Assembly (NCBI RefSeq): GCF_014694375.1
Contig: NZ_JAAUWW010000017.1
Span: 1 to 64,000, forward strand
DNA from: Vibrio sp. S17_S38
GTDB lineage: Bacteria > Pseudomonadota > Gammaproteobacteria > Enterobacterales > Vibrionaceae
Length of the DNA stretch: 64,000 nt
Direction: 5' to 3'
Shown: positions 6,571 through 14,943 of the stretch, in pieces
How positions within the stretch are numbered: the stretch's first letter is position 1
Layout of the letters: every line of letters begins with the position of its first letter
Notes under the pieces: model-generated
The model's database searches: none
What the model saw: the letters and a program-made list of their open reading frames with translations, nothing else
What the model was told of the DNA's origin: nothing
Translations under genes and position numbers: made by a program

Positions 6571-9144
6571 TTATTGCTTGGCCACAATACGATCGTCTTC
6601 CACACTTAAGCTTACTGTTTTACCCGGGATTAACTCTCCAGATAAAATCGATTTTGCCAGTGGGTTCTCCACCATTTGTTGGATTGCTCGTTTCAGTGGC
6701 CGCGCACCATAAACCGGATCAAAGCCTACTTGTGCAATCAATGCTAAGGCATCTTCGCCCACTTCTAAATGATATTCTTTATCCGCCATACGTTGACTTA
6801 AACGTTGCAATTGAATCGATGCGATCGATTTAATCTGCGCTTGGCCTAACGGATGGAACACCACACTTTCATCAACGCGGTTCAAAAACTCAGGGCGGAA
6901 ATGTTGCATTACCACTTCCATGACATCGGCTTTCATCGATTCATAATCCGATGTAGCAGCTTTCGCTTGAATTCGATCCGAGCCCAAGTTTGAAGTCATG
7001 ATCACTACCGTATTTTTAAAATCGACTGTTCGCCCTTGGCCATCGGTTAAACGACCATCATCTAATACTTGTAATAAAATATTGAATACATCCGGATGCG
7101 CTTTTTCAACTTCATCCAGTAAAATCACAGAGTAAGGTTTGCGGCGTACCGCTTCAGTCAAATAACCACCTTCCTCGTAACCCACATATCCCGGAGGTGC
7201 GCCAACTAAACGTGATACGGAATGTTTTTCCATAAACTCAGACATATCAATCCGAACCATGGCATCTTCGGTATCAAACATAAAGTTCGCTAATGTTTTA
7301 CAAAGCTCGGTTTTCCCAACACCTGTTGGCCCTAAAAATAAGAACGAACCAATCGGTTTATTCGGATCAGACAAGCCAGCACGGCTACGACGAATCGCAT
7401 TAGAAACCACTTCTACCGCTTCTTTTTGTCCAATCACACGTTCATGTAACACCGTTTCCATCGACAACAATTTAGCTTTTTCCGCTTCCAGCATCTTCGA
7501 CACAGGAATACCGGTTTGCTTAGAAAGCACTTCTGCAATTTCAGCATCAGTTACACGATTCTTCAGCAATGTCATTTCAATCATTTCGACTTGCGATGCA
7601 GCCTCTAATTGCTTTTCTAATTCTGGGATTTTGCCATATTGCAGTTCAGACATACGTTGCAGATCACCAGCACGACGCGCCACATCCATATCTAAACGTG
7701 CTTGTTCCAATTCTGTTTTAATATGCTGCGTACCAGAAAGTGCGGCCTTTTCAGTTTTCCACACTTCTTCTAATTCTGAATATTCACGCTCTTTTTCTTC
7801 CAACTCTTGATTTAGTATCTCTAAGCGTTTGGTACTAGCGTGGTCATCTTCATTCAGCAATGCTTGCTGTTCTATTTTCAGTTGGATAATACGACGATCT
7901 AAGCGATCCATAGATTCAGGCTTTGAATCTATTTGGATACGAATACTTGATGCTGCTTCATCAATTAAATCGATCGCCTTATCTGGCAATTGACGATCCG
8001 AAACATAACGATGCGATAGCGTTGCAGCTGCCACAATCGCCGGATCAGTAATTTCGACATGGTGATGTAATTCATAACGTTCTTTCAAACCACGTAAGAT
8101 CGCAATGGTATCTTCCACACTTGGCTCATCCACCAGCACTTTTTGAAAGCGTCTTTCCAATGCAGGATCTTTTTCAACATATTGTCGATATTCATCCAAG
8201 GTTGTCGCGCCAACGCAATGCAACTCACCACGAGCCAAAGCAGGTTTGAGCATGTTGCCCGCATCCATTGAACCTTCGCCTTTCCCAGCGCCGACCATGG
8301 TATGTAGTTCATCGATAAACAAAATTACATTGCCATCTTCTTGCGACAATTCATTCAATACCGCTTTTAAGCGCTCTTCAAATTCACCACGATATTTTGC
8401 ACCTGCAATTAATGCGCCCATATCCAATGATAAAACGCGGCGGCCACGTAAACCTTCTGGCACTTCATTGTTCACAATACGTAATGCAAGGCCTTCAACA
8501 ATCGCAGTTTTACCCACGCCCGGCTGGCCAATCAAGACTGGATTATTTTTGGTTCGACGCTGTAATACTTGAATGGTGCGACGAATTTCATCATCACGAC
8601 CAATAACAGGATCAAGCTTGCCTTGCTCTGCACGCTCGGTGAGATCAATCGTATATTTTTCTAATGCTTGACGTTTTTCTTCTGCATTTGGATCATCCAC
8701 ATTTTGACCACCACGAATTTCATCAATCGCTTTGGTGACATTCTCTTTATTTAGGCCAAATTCTTTAAATAATTGACCTAGCGGACCTTTATCTTCCACC
8801 GCAGCAAGTAGGAATAGCTCAGCAGAAATATACGTATCTTTGCGCTTTTGCGCATATTGATCACATAAATTCAATAAATTGGCTAATGGCTTAGATAGTT
8901 GAACATCACCCGCCGTACCCGTAACTTTAGGTAATTTATCTAACGCCTGACTTAATTTCGAACGCCATTGCGTTGCATCAACCCTCAGCATAGTAAACAG
9001 CGGGCGAATCGCGCTGCTGTCTTGATCAAGTAATGCCTGCATCAAATGCACAGGTTCAATCAATTGGTTATCACGACCCAGAGCAAGCGACTGAGCATCA
9101 GAAATGGCAAGTTGAAATTTACTGGTGAATTTATCAAAACGCAT
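6571..9144 (-). CDS. clpB: ATP-dependent disaggregase ClpB
   Basis: An 857-residue Hsp100 chaperone that works with DnaK to pull proteins out of aggregates. It has an N-terminal Clp repeat domain (about 1-150) and a first AAA+ module with Walker [10 protein letters not shown] and [11 protein letters not shown] coiled-coil middle domain (about 410-525, rich in E/R/K/L) follows, then a second AAA+ module with GPTGVGKTE and [12 protein letters not shown]. Length equals the E. coli protein. GGAGG lies before the ATG. A sigma-32-type promoter sits at 9228-9256. The rluD-pgeF-clpB order is the usual one in gammaproteobacteria. Confidence 0.98.
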   Translation of the reverse strand: MRFDKFTSKFQLAISDAQSLALGRDNQLIEPVHLMQALLDQDSSAIRPLFTMLRVDATQWRSKLSQALDKLPKVTGTAGDVQLSKPLANLLNLCDQYAQKRKDTYISAELFLLAAVEDKGPLGQLFKEFGLNKENVTKAIDEIRGGQNVDDPNAEEKRQALEKYTIDLTERAEQGKLDPVIGRDDEIRRTIQVLQRRTKNNPVLIGQPGVGKTAIVEGLALRIVNNEVPEGLRGRRVLSLDMGALIAGAKYRGEFEERLKAVLNELSQEDGNVILFIDELHTMVGAGKGEGSMDAGNMLKPALARGELHCVGATTLDEYRQYVEKDPALERRFQKVLVDEPSVEDTIAILRGLKERYELHHHVEITDPAIVAAATLSHRYVSDRQLPDKAIDLIDEAASSIRIQIDSKPESMDRLDRRIIQLKIEQQALLNEDDHASTKRLEILNQELEEKEREYSELEEVWKTEKAALSGTQHIKTELEQARLDMDVARRAGDLQRMSELQYGKIPELEKQLEAASQVEMIEMTLLKNRVTDAEIAEVLSKQTGIPVSKMLEAEKAKLLSMETVLHERVIGQKEAVEVVSNAIRRSRAGLSDPNKPIGSFLFLGPTGVGKTELCKTLANFMFDTEDAMVRIDMSEFMEKHSVSRLVGAPPGYVGYEEGGYLTEAVRRKPYSVILLDEVEKAHPDVFNILLQVLDDGRLTDGQGRTVDFKNTVVIMTSNLGSDRIQAKAATSDYESMKADVMEVVMQHFRPEFLNRVDESVVFHPLGQAQIKSIASIQLQRLSQRMADKEYHLEVGEDALALIAQVGFDPVYGARPLKRAIQQMVENPLAKSILSGELIPGKTVSLSVEDDRIVAKQ

Positions 9145-9227
9145 AATAAGCCTCCGACTCGATAAAAATATCCCAAAAGGAATACATCAAAAAGACGTGT
9201 AAAAGAGATACATTAGTTATGGTTTAT

Positions 9228-9256
9228 AAATGGATGCAAAGAGGGGTTATTTCAAG
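9228..9256 (-). promoter_or_regulatory. Heat-shock (sigma-32) promoter of clpB
   Basis: On the minus strand CTTGAAA (9256-9250) is followed after 14 bases by ATCCATTT (9235-9228), close to the sigma-32 consensus CTTGAAA-N13-15-CCCCATNT. It lies about 85 bp before the clpB start, and clpB is a classical heat-shock gene. Confidence 0.72.
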
Positions 9257-9285
9257 TATTCGGAAAGATTATTGTCTCAAAAGTA

Positions 9286-10020
9286 TTATTCAATCCAAAT
9301 GAAGGTAGCTTGTCTTCCTGTCACTCCATCACGACGGTAGGAATAAAAAAGCTCAGATTCAGAGAAGGTACAATGATGATTGCTAAAGACCTGCGTAACA
9401 CCTAAGTGATTTAAGCGTTGAGTTGCCAACAAATTCATATTAGCTAACCATTTATTTTCAACATCTGATTTTATTGAAAATGCTTGGATCGCTTGCGGAT
9501 CAAATGCAATAAAAGCGTCAAGTACGTCTTGGCCGACTTCAAATGCCGAAGCACCAATCGCAGGACCAAGCCAGGCCATTACGTTTTCAGGCTGATCAAA
9601 CTTTTGCAGTGCTTGTTCAATAATACCGTCGGCTAAGCCGCGCCAACCTGCATGCACAGCCGCTACTTGCGTGCCTTCAATATTAGTCAGTAATACCGGG
9701 AGGCAATCGGCAGTCATCACGCCACAAACAACATTGTTTACATCAGTGACACAACCATCGGCATCAATCACGGTTGAGCTTGCTTCAGTCAGTTTAACAA
9801 CATGAGTCGAATGAGTCTGATTTAACCACACAGGATTACTTGGCATCTGGCAATTCTGTGTGATCAATTCGCGATTCAAAGTAACAATAGAAGCATCGTC
9901 CCCAACATGCGTACCAAGATTCAATCCTTGATATACACCTTTTGATTCACCACCTAAACGCGTAGAGCTAAACGCTTTAACATGTTTAGGAGCAGGCCAT
10001 TCAGGAACAATTGATTTCAT
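9286..10020 (-). CDS. pgeF: Peptidoglycan editing factor / multicopper polyphenol oxidoreductase PgeF (YfiH)
   Basis: A 244-residue protein of the Cu-oxidase_4/YfiH family. The family has been linked to removing wrongly built muropeptide precursors with L-Ser in place of L-Ala, and to purine nucleoside phosphorolysis. Conserved stretches are visible: LNLGTHVGDD, QTHSTHV, TADCLPVLL, AAVHAGWRGLADGI and a C-terminal FYSYRRDGVTGR. Histidines in QTHSTH and VHAGWR and the cysteine in TADC make up the zinc site. It starts two bases after the rluD stop, so the two are translationally close; clpB follows with its own promoter. Confidence 0.93.
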   Translation of the reverse strand: MKSIVPEWPAPKHVKAFSSTRLGGESKGVYQGLNLGTHVGDDASIVTLNRELITQNCQMPSNPVWLNQTHSTHVVKLTEASSTVIDADGCVTDVNNVVCGVMTADCLPVLLTNIEGTQVAAVHAGWRGLADGIIEQALQKFDQPENVMAWLGPAIGASAFEVGQDVLDAFIAFDPQAIQAFSIKSDVENKWLANMNLLATQRLNHLGVTQVFSNHHCTFSESELFYSYRRDGVTGRQATFIWIE

Positions 10021-10022
10021 TC

Positions 10023-11000
10023 CTACAAAGGACCTTCTTCTTTATTGTCTTTTGCATCTTGACGCAATGCTTCTGCCATAATGATCATGTCATCTGGCAC
10101 TGGGGCATGAAACTTCATCTCTTCACCACTGACAGGGTGAAGAAATTTCAGCATCACCGCATGAAGCGCTTGACGATCAAAGCTTCGGATCATATTCGTC
10201 AACTCAGCAGATGCACCACGTGGAATTCGCGCTCGACCACCATAGGCAATGTCACCTAATAATGGATGCTGAATATAAGACATGTGAACACGAATTTGGT
10301 GAGTACGACCGGTTTCAAGGCGTAAACGAATACGAGTATGCTCACGAAAATGCTCAGCTACGCGATAATGTGTCACCGCATCTTTGCCCATTTCATTGAC
10401 AGCCATCAACGTACGTTTATTAGTATGACGACCAATCGGCTTTTCAATTCGACCACCAGCTGTCATCGTTCCAATAATAATCGCTTCATATTCACGAGTT
10501 ATTTTTCGTTTTTGCAAAGCACGAACCAAACGAGTTTGCGCGGGGAGTGTTTTCGCCACTACCATCAAACCTGTGGTGTCTTTATCTAAACGGTGAACAA
10601 TCCCCGCTCGAGGCACTTTTGCGATATCCGGATAATGATGCAATAACGCATTCAAGACGGTGCCATCTGGAGTACCTGCACCTGGATGAACAACAAAATC
10701 ACGAGGTTTATTGATCACCAAAATATCGTCATCTTCATAAACAATATTTAAAGGAATATCTTGCGCCACCCAACGTTCTTCATCTTCAAGTTCAGCTTGA
10801 AGAGTCAGCTCCTCACCGCCCATCATTCGAACTCGAGGTTTGGTTACCACTTCCCCATTGACTTGAACTTTGCCGTCAAGCAACCATTCTTTCAATCTAG
10901 AGCGTGAGAAATCCGTAAACAATTCAGCCATCGCTTGATCTAAGCGTTGCCCTAGTTGCGAGTCTTTTACTGTATCTGTGCGTATTATCTGCTGGGTCAT
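10023..11000 (-). CDS. rluD: 23S rRNA pseudouridine 1911/1915/1917 synthase RluD
   Basis: A 325-residue pseudouridine synthase. An S4-type RNA-binding domain (about residues 18-80, with RLKEWLLDGKVQVNG) precedes the catalytic domain, whose HRLDKDTTG motif carries the nucleophilic aspartate. GRTHQIRVH follows as usual. It modifies helix 69 of 23S rRNA and supports ribosome assembly. It is divergent from bamD, with which it shares the 148-bp promoter region 11001-11148, and is followed at once by pgeF. Confidence 0.97.
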   Translation of the reverse strand: MTQQIIRTDTVKDSQLGQRLDQAMAELFTDFSRSRLKEWLLDGKVQVNGEVVTKPRVRMMGGEELTLQAELEDEERWVAQDIPLNIVYEDDDILVINKPRDFVVHPGAGTPDGTVLNALLHHYPDIAKVPRAGIVHRLDKDTTGLMVVAKTLPAQTRLVRALQKRKITREYEAIIIGTMTAGGRIEKPIGRHTNKRTLMAVNEMGKDAVTHYRVAEHFREHTRIRLRLETGRTHQIRVHMSYIQHPLLGDIAYGGRARIPRGASAELTNMIRSFDRQALHAVMLKFLHPVSGEEMKFHAPVPDDMIIMAEALRQDAKDNKEEGPL

Positions 11001-11148
11001 ATCGAACTTTTTAAAAAACCATGGGACTAATACCCATCATTATGGATAAAATAGAGTTATTCATCATTGTATCTGTTAAGTTGTCAGAAGTAACGGACGC
11101 AACAATATTTAATTTCAAGATTTAATCTCAAGGAATTCACTTCTCACA

Positions 11149-11877
11149 ATGAAACGCCAATATATTATAGGTCTAATGACCATTATTTTACTTGCAGGAT
11201 GCGCCGATAATAAAGATGCAGTACCTGATATCCCACCTTCTGATTTGTATTCTCAAGCTCAAAAAGAATTACAATCTGGTAACTGGACTGAATCAATCAA
11301 AAAATTAGAGGCTTTAGACTCTCGCTACCCTTTCGGCCCTTATTCTGATCAAGTTCAACTGGATCTTATCTTTGCCTATTACAAGAATGGCGATTATCCA
11401 CTGACTTCAGCCACCATTGCTAGATTTATCCGTCTGAATCCAGGACATGAACGTTCTGATTGGGTGCTGTATATGAGCGGTCTAACCAATATGGCGCAAG
11501 ACTCTAATTTCATGCACACACTATTTAATATTGATCGCTCAGACCGAGATCCAGAACCTGTAAAAGCAGCGTTTGTTGATTTTAAGCGCCTACTTGAACG
11601 TTATCCTGATAGCCTTTACGCGGCTGATGCGCGTATGCGTTTACTATCGCTGAAAAATCGATTAGCAGAATATGACTTAGCGTCGGCTGATTTCTACTTG
11701 CGCAGAGAAGCCTATATTGCCGCGATTAACCGTTGCCAAGAAATTCAAAAAACCTATCCAGATACCGAAGCTGCCCATAAGTCGTTAGAAATCCAGTTGA
11801 AAGCGTATAAAGCAATCAACCTTGACGATGGGGTGAAAAAAACTGAAGAATTAATTGCTTTAAATAAAGAAAAATAA
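11149..11877 (+). CDS. bamD: Outer membrane assembly lipoprotein BamD
   Basis: A 242-residue lipoprotein of the BAM complex that folds beta-barrel proteins into the outer membrane. The signal peptide ends in a lipobox, LAGC, with the lipidated cysteine at residue 18. The rest is a TPR-like repeat protein (YSQAQKELQSGNW, YPFGPYSDQ, FAYYKNGDY, FIRLNPGH), the usual five-repeat architecture. A small hairpin terminator follows at 11907. Its place beside rluD matches E. coli (yfiO). Confidence 0.96.
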   Translation: MKRQYIIGLMTIILLAGCADNKDAVPDIPPSDLYSQAQKELQSGNWTESIKKLEALDSRYPFGPYSDQVQLDLIFAYYKNGDYPLTSATIARFIRLNPGHERSDWVLYMSGLTNMAQDSNFMHTLFNIDRSDRDPEPVKAAFVDFKRLLERYPDSLYAADARMRLLSLKNRLAEYDLASADFYLRREAYIAAINRCQEIQKTYPDTEAAHKSLEIQLKAYKAINLDDGVKKTEELIALNKEK

Positions 11878-11906
11878 TACAGATTAGAGCTTTGAATCTT
11901 TGAGAC

Positions 11907-11937
11907 CAAAAAAGCAGCTTCGGCTGTTTTTTTCTTT
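11907..11937 (+). terminator. Intrinsic terminator after bamD
   Basis: A GCAGC-TTCG-GCTG hairpin with a stable tetraloop is flanked by A and T runs and ends in seven T. Confidence 0.75.
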
Positions 11938-12244
11938 TTGAAGAGTATTGATTCAGAAATAAGAGGGGAATAAATCAAAACATGATCACTGCAAAAAATG
12001 GCTATTAAATCAAAGACAAAACCACGCCCTAAAAATATAAATCTCTAGTAACCATTCAGTCAAATCTACCCCTTTATAGATAAAATACAAATCTTTTCAT
12101 CCTCTTTTCTTAACAAGTTTTGTTCAGGATCACATTTAGCTATTTGCTATAAAAACACTCGAAAAAAGGCGATCGAAATCACATTATTATTTAATCCAAA
12201 AGGTAATCTGAACCTAACGAATTAAGTCACAAAAGGAAAAGCCT
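11938..12244 (+). promoter_or_regulatory. raiA upstream region with a possible CRP site
   Basis: This 307-bp A/T-rich gap has no convincing ORF. GGCGA-N6-TCACA at 12168-12183 matches 8 of the 10 core CRP positions (TGTGA-N6-TCACA). RaiA is catabolite- and stationary-phase-controlled in E. coli, so a CRP site would make sense, but the match is modest. AAAGGA lies just before the raiA start. Confidence 0.3.
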
Positions 12245-12586
12245 ATGAAAGTAAGTATTATTGGTAAAAATATCGACATCACTTCTTCTATTCGTGAGCA
12301 CATTGAGGCTAAATTTAAAAAACTAGAAAAATGGCAAGTCGATTTAATTAGCTGCCAAGCTAACATTAGCACCGAACCTGCTAATCAGAAAAAAATCGAA
12401 GCAACAGTAACAGTCCCTAAAGGTCAATTGGTCGCCTCAGCAATGGATGAGGATCTTTATAAAGCCATTAACGAAGTAGAACAAAAACTAGAGCGACAAC
12501 TGAATAAACTCAGCCATAAACCAGAAGCAAAGCGCAATAAAGTGCTTAATGACGAATTAGAACTATTAGAAGAGACAGAAGCGTAA
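12245..12586 (+). CDS. raiA: Ribosome-associated inhibitor RaiA (YfiA)
   Basis: A 113-residue cold-shock/stationary-phase factor of the HPF/RaiA family, the same length as E. coli YfiA. It binds the 30S decoding centre, blocks tRNA and mRNA binding and keeps ribosomes as 70S monomers. The N-terminus MKVSIIGKNIDIT and the basic segment around residues 75-100 (YKAINEVEQKLERQL) are typical. The acidic tail (ELELLEETEA) marks RaiA against the shorter HPF. It is monocistronic: a terminator at 12612 follows, and the pheL promoter starts at the end of its T-tract. Confidence 0.94.
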   Translation: MKVSIIGKNIDITSSIREHIEAKFKKLEKWQVDLISCQANISTEPANQKKIEATVTVPKGQLVASAMDEDLYKAINEVEQKLERQLNKLSHKPEAKRNKVLNDELELLEETEA

Positions 12587-12611
12587 TTTTAGCTTAATCG
12601 CAGCAAACTAT

Positions 12612-12642
12612 ATTTAGCGCCTAATTGGGCGCTATTTTTTTG
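12612..12642 (+). terminator. Intrinsic terminator after raiA
   Basis: TAGCGCC (12615-12621) and GGGCGCTA (12627-12634) form a stem followed by seven T. The pheL -35 box TTGACG (12644-12649) begins two bases later. Confidence 0.88.
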
Positions 12643-12703
12643 CTTGACGATTTTGTATCGCTTGCCTTATGGTGTAAGTTCTATATATCAATAAGTACCT
12701 TAA

Positions 12704-12751
12704 ATGCATTCACATAATCTGTTCTTTTTTGGCTTCTTTTTTACCTCTTAA
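12704..12751 (+). CDS. pheL: pheA leader peptide PheL
   Basis: ATG at 12704 opens a 15-codon frame encoding MHSHNLFFFGFFFTS, with six phenylalanines in seven codons. It sits between a promoter (TTGACG at 12644, -10 near 12667) and an intrinsic terminator just before pheA. When charged tRNA-Phe is scarce the ribosome stalls on the Phe run and the antiterminator forms. Gene order raiA-pheL-pheA is as in E. coli. Confidence 0.93.
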   Translation: MHSHNLFFFGFFFTS

Positions 12752-12756
12752 CTGAT

Positions 12757-12823
12757 GGGCTGATGTCGTTTTGAAAAAAGAAACCAAAAACGGACAGAAA
12801 GCCTCCCAACTGGGGGGCTTTTT
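12757..12823 (+). terminator. Phe attenuator: antiterminator and terminator
   Basis: The terminator is AAGCCTCCC (12798-12806), loop AACT, then GGGGGG-CTT and six T (12811-12823). The competing antiterminator pairs TGTC-GTTTT (12764-12772) with AAAAC-GGACA (12786-12795). Flanking GGC at 12758-12760 can also capture the GCC that starts the terminator stem. This is the standard mutually exclusive layout behind a leader peptide. Confidence 0.88.
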
Positions 12824-12837
12824 TATAGGAAAAAATT

Positions 12838-14016
12838 ATGACACAAGCGAAATATTCTTTAGACCAAATTAGACTTCGACTAAATGAACTTGATGATCAA
12901 CTCCTCAATATTCTTTCAGAACGTCGCTCATTAAGTATTGAAGTCGCCAAAAGTAAAGTAGAAACTTCCAAACCTGTTCGTGATGCTAAACGTGAACAAG
13001 AGCTACTTGTTAAGCTCATTAATAACGGCAAAAATAAATATCAGCTTGATGCCAACTACATCACTAAGTTATTCCACACCATCATTGAAGACTCGGTGCT
13101 ACTGCAACAAACCTATTTGCAAAACCTTGCTAATCCAGAAAATAGTCGTCAACCATCGATTCGAGTCGCATTTCTAGGATCTAAAGGCTCTTACTCTCAC
13201 CTTGCAAGCCTTGAATATTTTAGCCGAAAGAATAATAAACTCATCGAACACAACTGTAATAACTTCAAAGACGTCGCTACAACGGTTGAAAGTGGACACG
13301 CTAGCTTTGGCGTATTGCCAATTGAAAATACCAGTTCAGGTTCGATTAACGAAGTCTATGACTTATTGCAACACACCACATTATACATTGTGGGTGAATT
13401 AACCCTTCCGATTGAGCACTGCTTATTAGCTCAAGAGAATATCCGATTAGAGGATATCAAAACCTTATATTCTCATCCGCAACCACACCAACAATGCAGT
13501 GAATTTTTAAGCCACCTTGATGGCGTTACATTAGAATCTTGTGCTAGCACTGCCGATGCAATGAAAAAGGTGAAAGAACTCAATCGTAATGATGTTGCTG
13601 CAATCGGTAACGCAAGTAGTGGCAAGCTTTACGGCTTGCAAAACATCCAAGAAAATATCGCCAATCAGACAGAAAATCACACACGCTTTATTGTGGTTGC
13701 TCGAAAGCCGGTCGAAGTTTCAACACAAATCCCAGCCAAGACAACCATAATAATGTCAACGTCACATGAAGCGGGTGCTTTGGTTCAAACACTATTGGTT
13801 TTACAGCGTTATGGCATTAATATGACGAAGCTTGAATCCCGACCAATTATGGGTAATCCATGGGAAGAAATGTTCTACGTCGACCTAGAAGCACATTTAG
13901 ACTCAGAGAAAATGCAGCAAGCTTTAGAAGAACTCACTAAAATAACTCGCCATTTAAAAGTACTCGGTTGTTATCCGATCGAGAATGTAAAACCAACGTC
14001 CGTAAAATTGAGTTAA
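12838..14016 (+). CDS. pheA: Bifunctional chorismate mutase / prephenate dehydratase PheA
   Basis: A 392-residue P-protein of phenylalanine synthesis. The AroQ chorismate mutase domain (about 1-90, with RLNELDDQLLNILSERRSL) turns chorismate into prephenate. The dehydratase domain (about 105-285, FLGSKGSYSHLAS, GVLPIENTSSGSINEVYDLL) makes phenylpyruvate. The C-terminal ACT domain (about 298-385; GALVQTLLVL and ESRPIMGNPWEE) binds Phe for feedback inhibition. Expression is controlled by the pheL attenuator 15 bases upstream of the start. The last codons lie four bases before the next frame. Confidence 0.97.
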   Translation: MTQAKYSLDQIRLRLNELDDQLLNILSERRSLSIEVAKSKVETSKPVRDAKREQELLVKLINNGKNKYQLDANYITKLFHTIIEDSVLLQQTYLQNLANPENSRQPSIRVAFLGSKGSYSHLASLEYFSRKNNKLIEHNCNNFKDVATTVESGHASFGVLPIENTSSGSINEVYDLLQHTTLYIVGELTLPIEHCLLAQENIRLEDIKTLYSHPQPHQQCSEFLSHLDGVTLESCASTADAMKKVKELNRNDVAAIGNASSGKLYGLQNIQENIANQTENHTRFIVVARKPVEVSTQIPAKTTIIMSTSHEAGALVQTLLVLQRYGINMTKLESRPIMGNPWEEMFYVDLEAHLDSEKMQQALEELTKITRHLKVLGCYPIENVKPTSVKLS

Positions 14017-14020
14017 ATCC

Positions 14021-14560
14021 ATGATAGAAAATGCCAATATGAAAGTGATTATAGCCTCACTTAACCCAGCAAAAATTAAAGCGGTAGAAAGTGCGTTTAC
14101 AGATAGTTTTCCAAACCAAAGCTTTAGTTTTAAAGGCGTTTCGGTTGAGAGTGGCGTTCCCGATCAACCAATGAATGATAAAGAAACCAAACAAGGTGCA
14201 TTAAATCGAGTTAAAAATGCCAAGCTTGCGATTGATGATGGTGATTTTTATGTCGGATTGGAGGCTGGAATTGAAGGCAATTTCACTTTTGCTTGGATGA
14301 TAATTGAGGGTAATCTACCTGAAAATAAGCGTGGAGAATCACGCTCTGCATGCTTAATGTTACCGCCAGAAGTGCTTGCCAAAGTTGAGCAAGGAAAAGA
14401 GCTTGGGGATGTGATGGATGAAGTATTTGCTACTGAAAACATCAAACAAAAAGGAGGCGCAATAGGCCTTCTGACTCATCATCAATTAACTCGAAGCTCC
14501 GTTTACCATCAAGCATTAGTTTTGGCGCTGATCCCATTTGTAAACCCTAGTCACTTTTAA
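14021..14560 (+). CDS. yjjX: Inosine/xanthosine triphosphatase YjjX
   Basis: A 173-179-residue house-cleaning phosphatase of the NTPase_1/YjjX family that hydrolyses ITP and XTP. ASLNPAKIKAVESAF (phosphate-binding N-terminus), GALNRVKNA and YVGLEAGIEG are the family blocks. Two starts are possible: ATG at 14021 and ATG at 14039. The second gives the usual family N-terminus (MKVIIASLNPAKI); neither has a strong ribosome binding site. It lies four bases behind pheA and faces trpR. In E. coli it also neighbours trpR and slt. Confidence 0.9.
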   Translation: MIENANMKVIIASLNPAKIKAVESAFTDSFPNQSFSFKGVSVESGVPDQPMNDKETKQGALNRVKNAKLAIDDGDFYVGLEAGIEGNFTFAWMIIEGNLPENKRGESRSACLMLPPEVLAKVEQGKELGDVMDEVFATENIKQKGGAIGLLTHHQLTRSSVYHQALVLALIPFVNPSHF

Positions 14561-14596
14561 ACTTATCCAGGCTAAGGCGGGGTTTAGCAATAAAAC

Positions 14597-14941
14597 TTAT
14601 CGCTTATCTTGCGCAGCAGTCTGCAACAATTGTTGTAGCTGCTGTTTTTTTTCAGGACTAGTGTGCTTTAACTCGGTAGAGCCACGTGTAATGGTCGCAA
14701 TTCCAACCTTTAGCATTTGACTAATTTGACGCTGAGATCGTTCTCCTTTCATTAACTCATGCAAAATATTCATACGCGAAAGTAATGCCTCTCGCTCATC
14801 AAACGTCAATAATGCCGACAATAAAAAATCCAATTGATCTTTTTGAGTCGCTAACTCTAAAGCCGTTAATACATCTTGCCAACCTTCAAATTCAGGTTTG
14901 TTTTGGCTGTCATTATTTTCAGCATCATTCGATGATTGCAT
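14597..14941 (-). CDS. trpR: Trp operon repressor TrpR
   Basis: A 114-residue all-helical repressor that binds DNA when loaded with L-tryptophan. The helix-turn-helix is QRQISQMLKVGIATITRGS (about residues 69-87), close to the E. coli recognition region. ALLTFDEREALLSRMNILHELM is the dimer core. It starts two bases after the slt stop, so here it is cotranscribed with slt. No room is left for the separate autoregulated promoter known in E. coli. Confidence 0.95.
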   Translation of the reverse strand: MQSSNDAENNDSQNKPEFEGWQDVLTALELATQKDQLDFLLSALLTFDEREALLSRMNILHELMKGERSQRQISQMLKVGIATITRGSTELKHTSPEKKQQLQQLLQTAAQDKR

Positions 14942-14943
14942 GA

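Noticed and set aside
7259-7810. 183-codon open frame antisense to clpB
   Set aside because: It mirrors the conserved ClpB coding sequence in another frame and has Ser/Arg-rich shadow composition.
11938-12244. Small RNA gene before raiA
   Set aside because: No promoter-terminator pair could be made out within the gap; the only terminator belongs to bamD.
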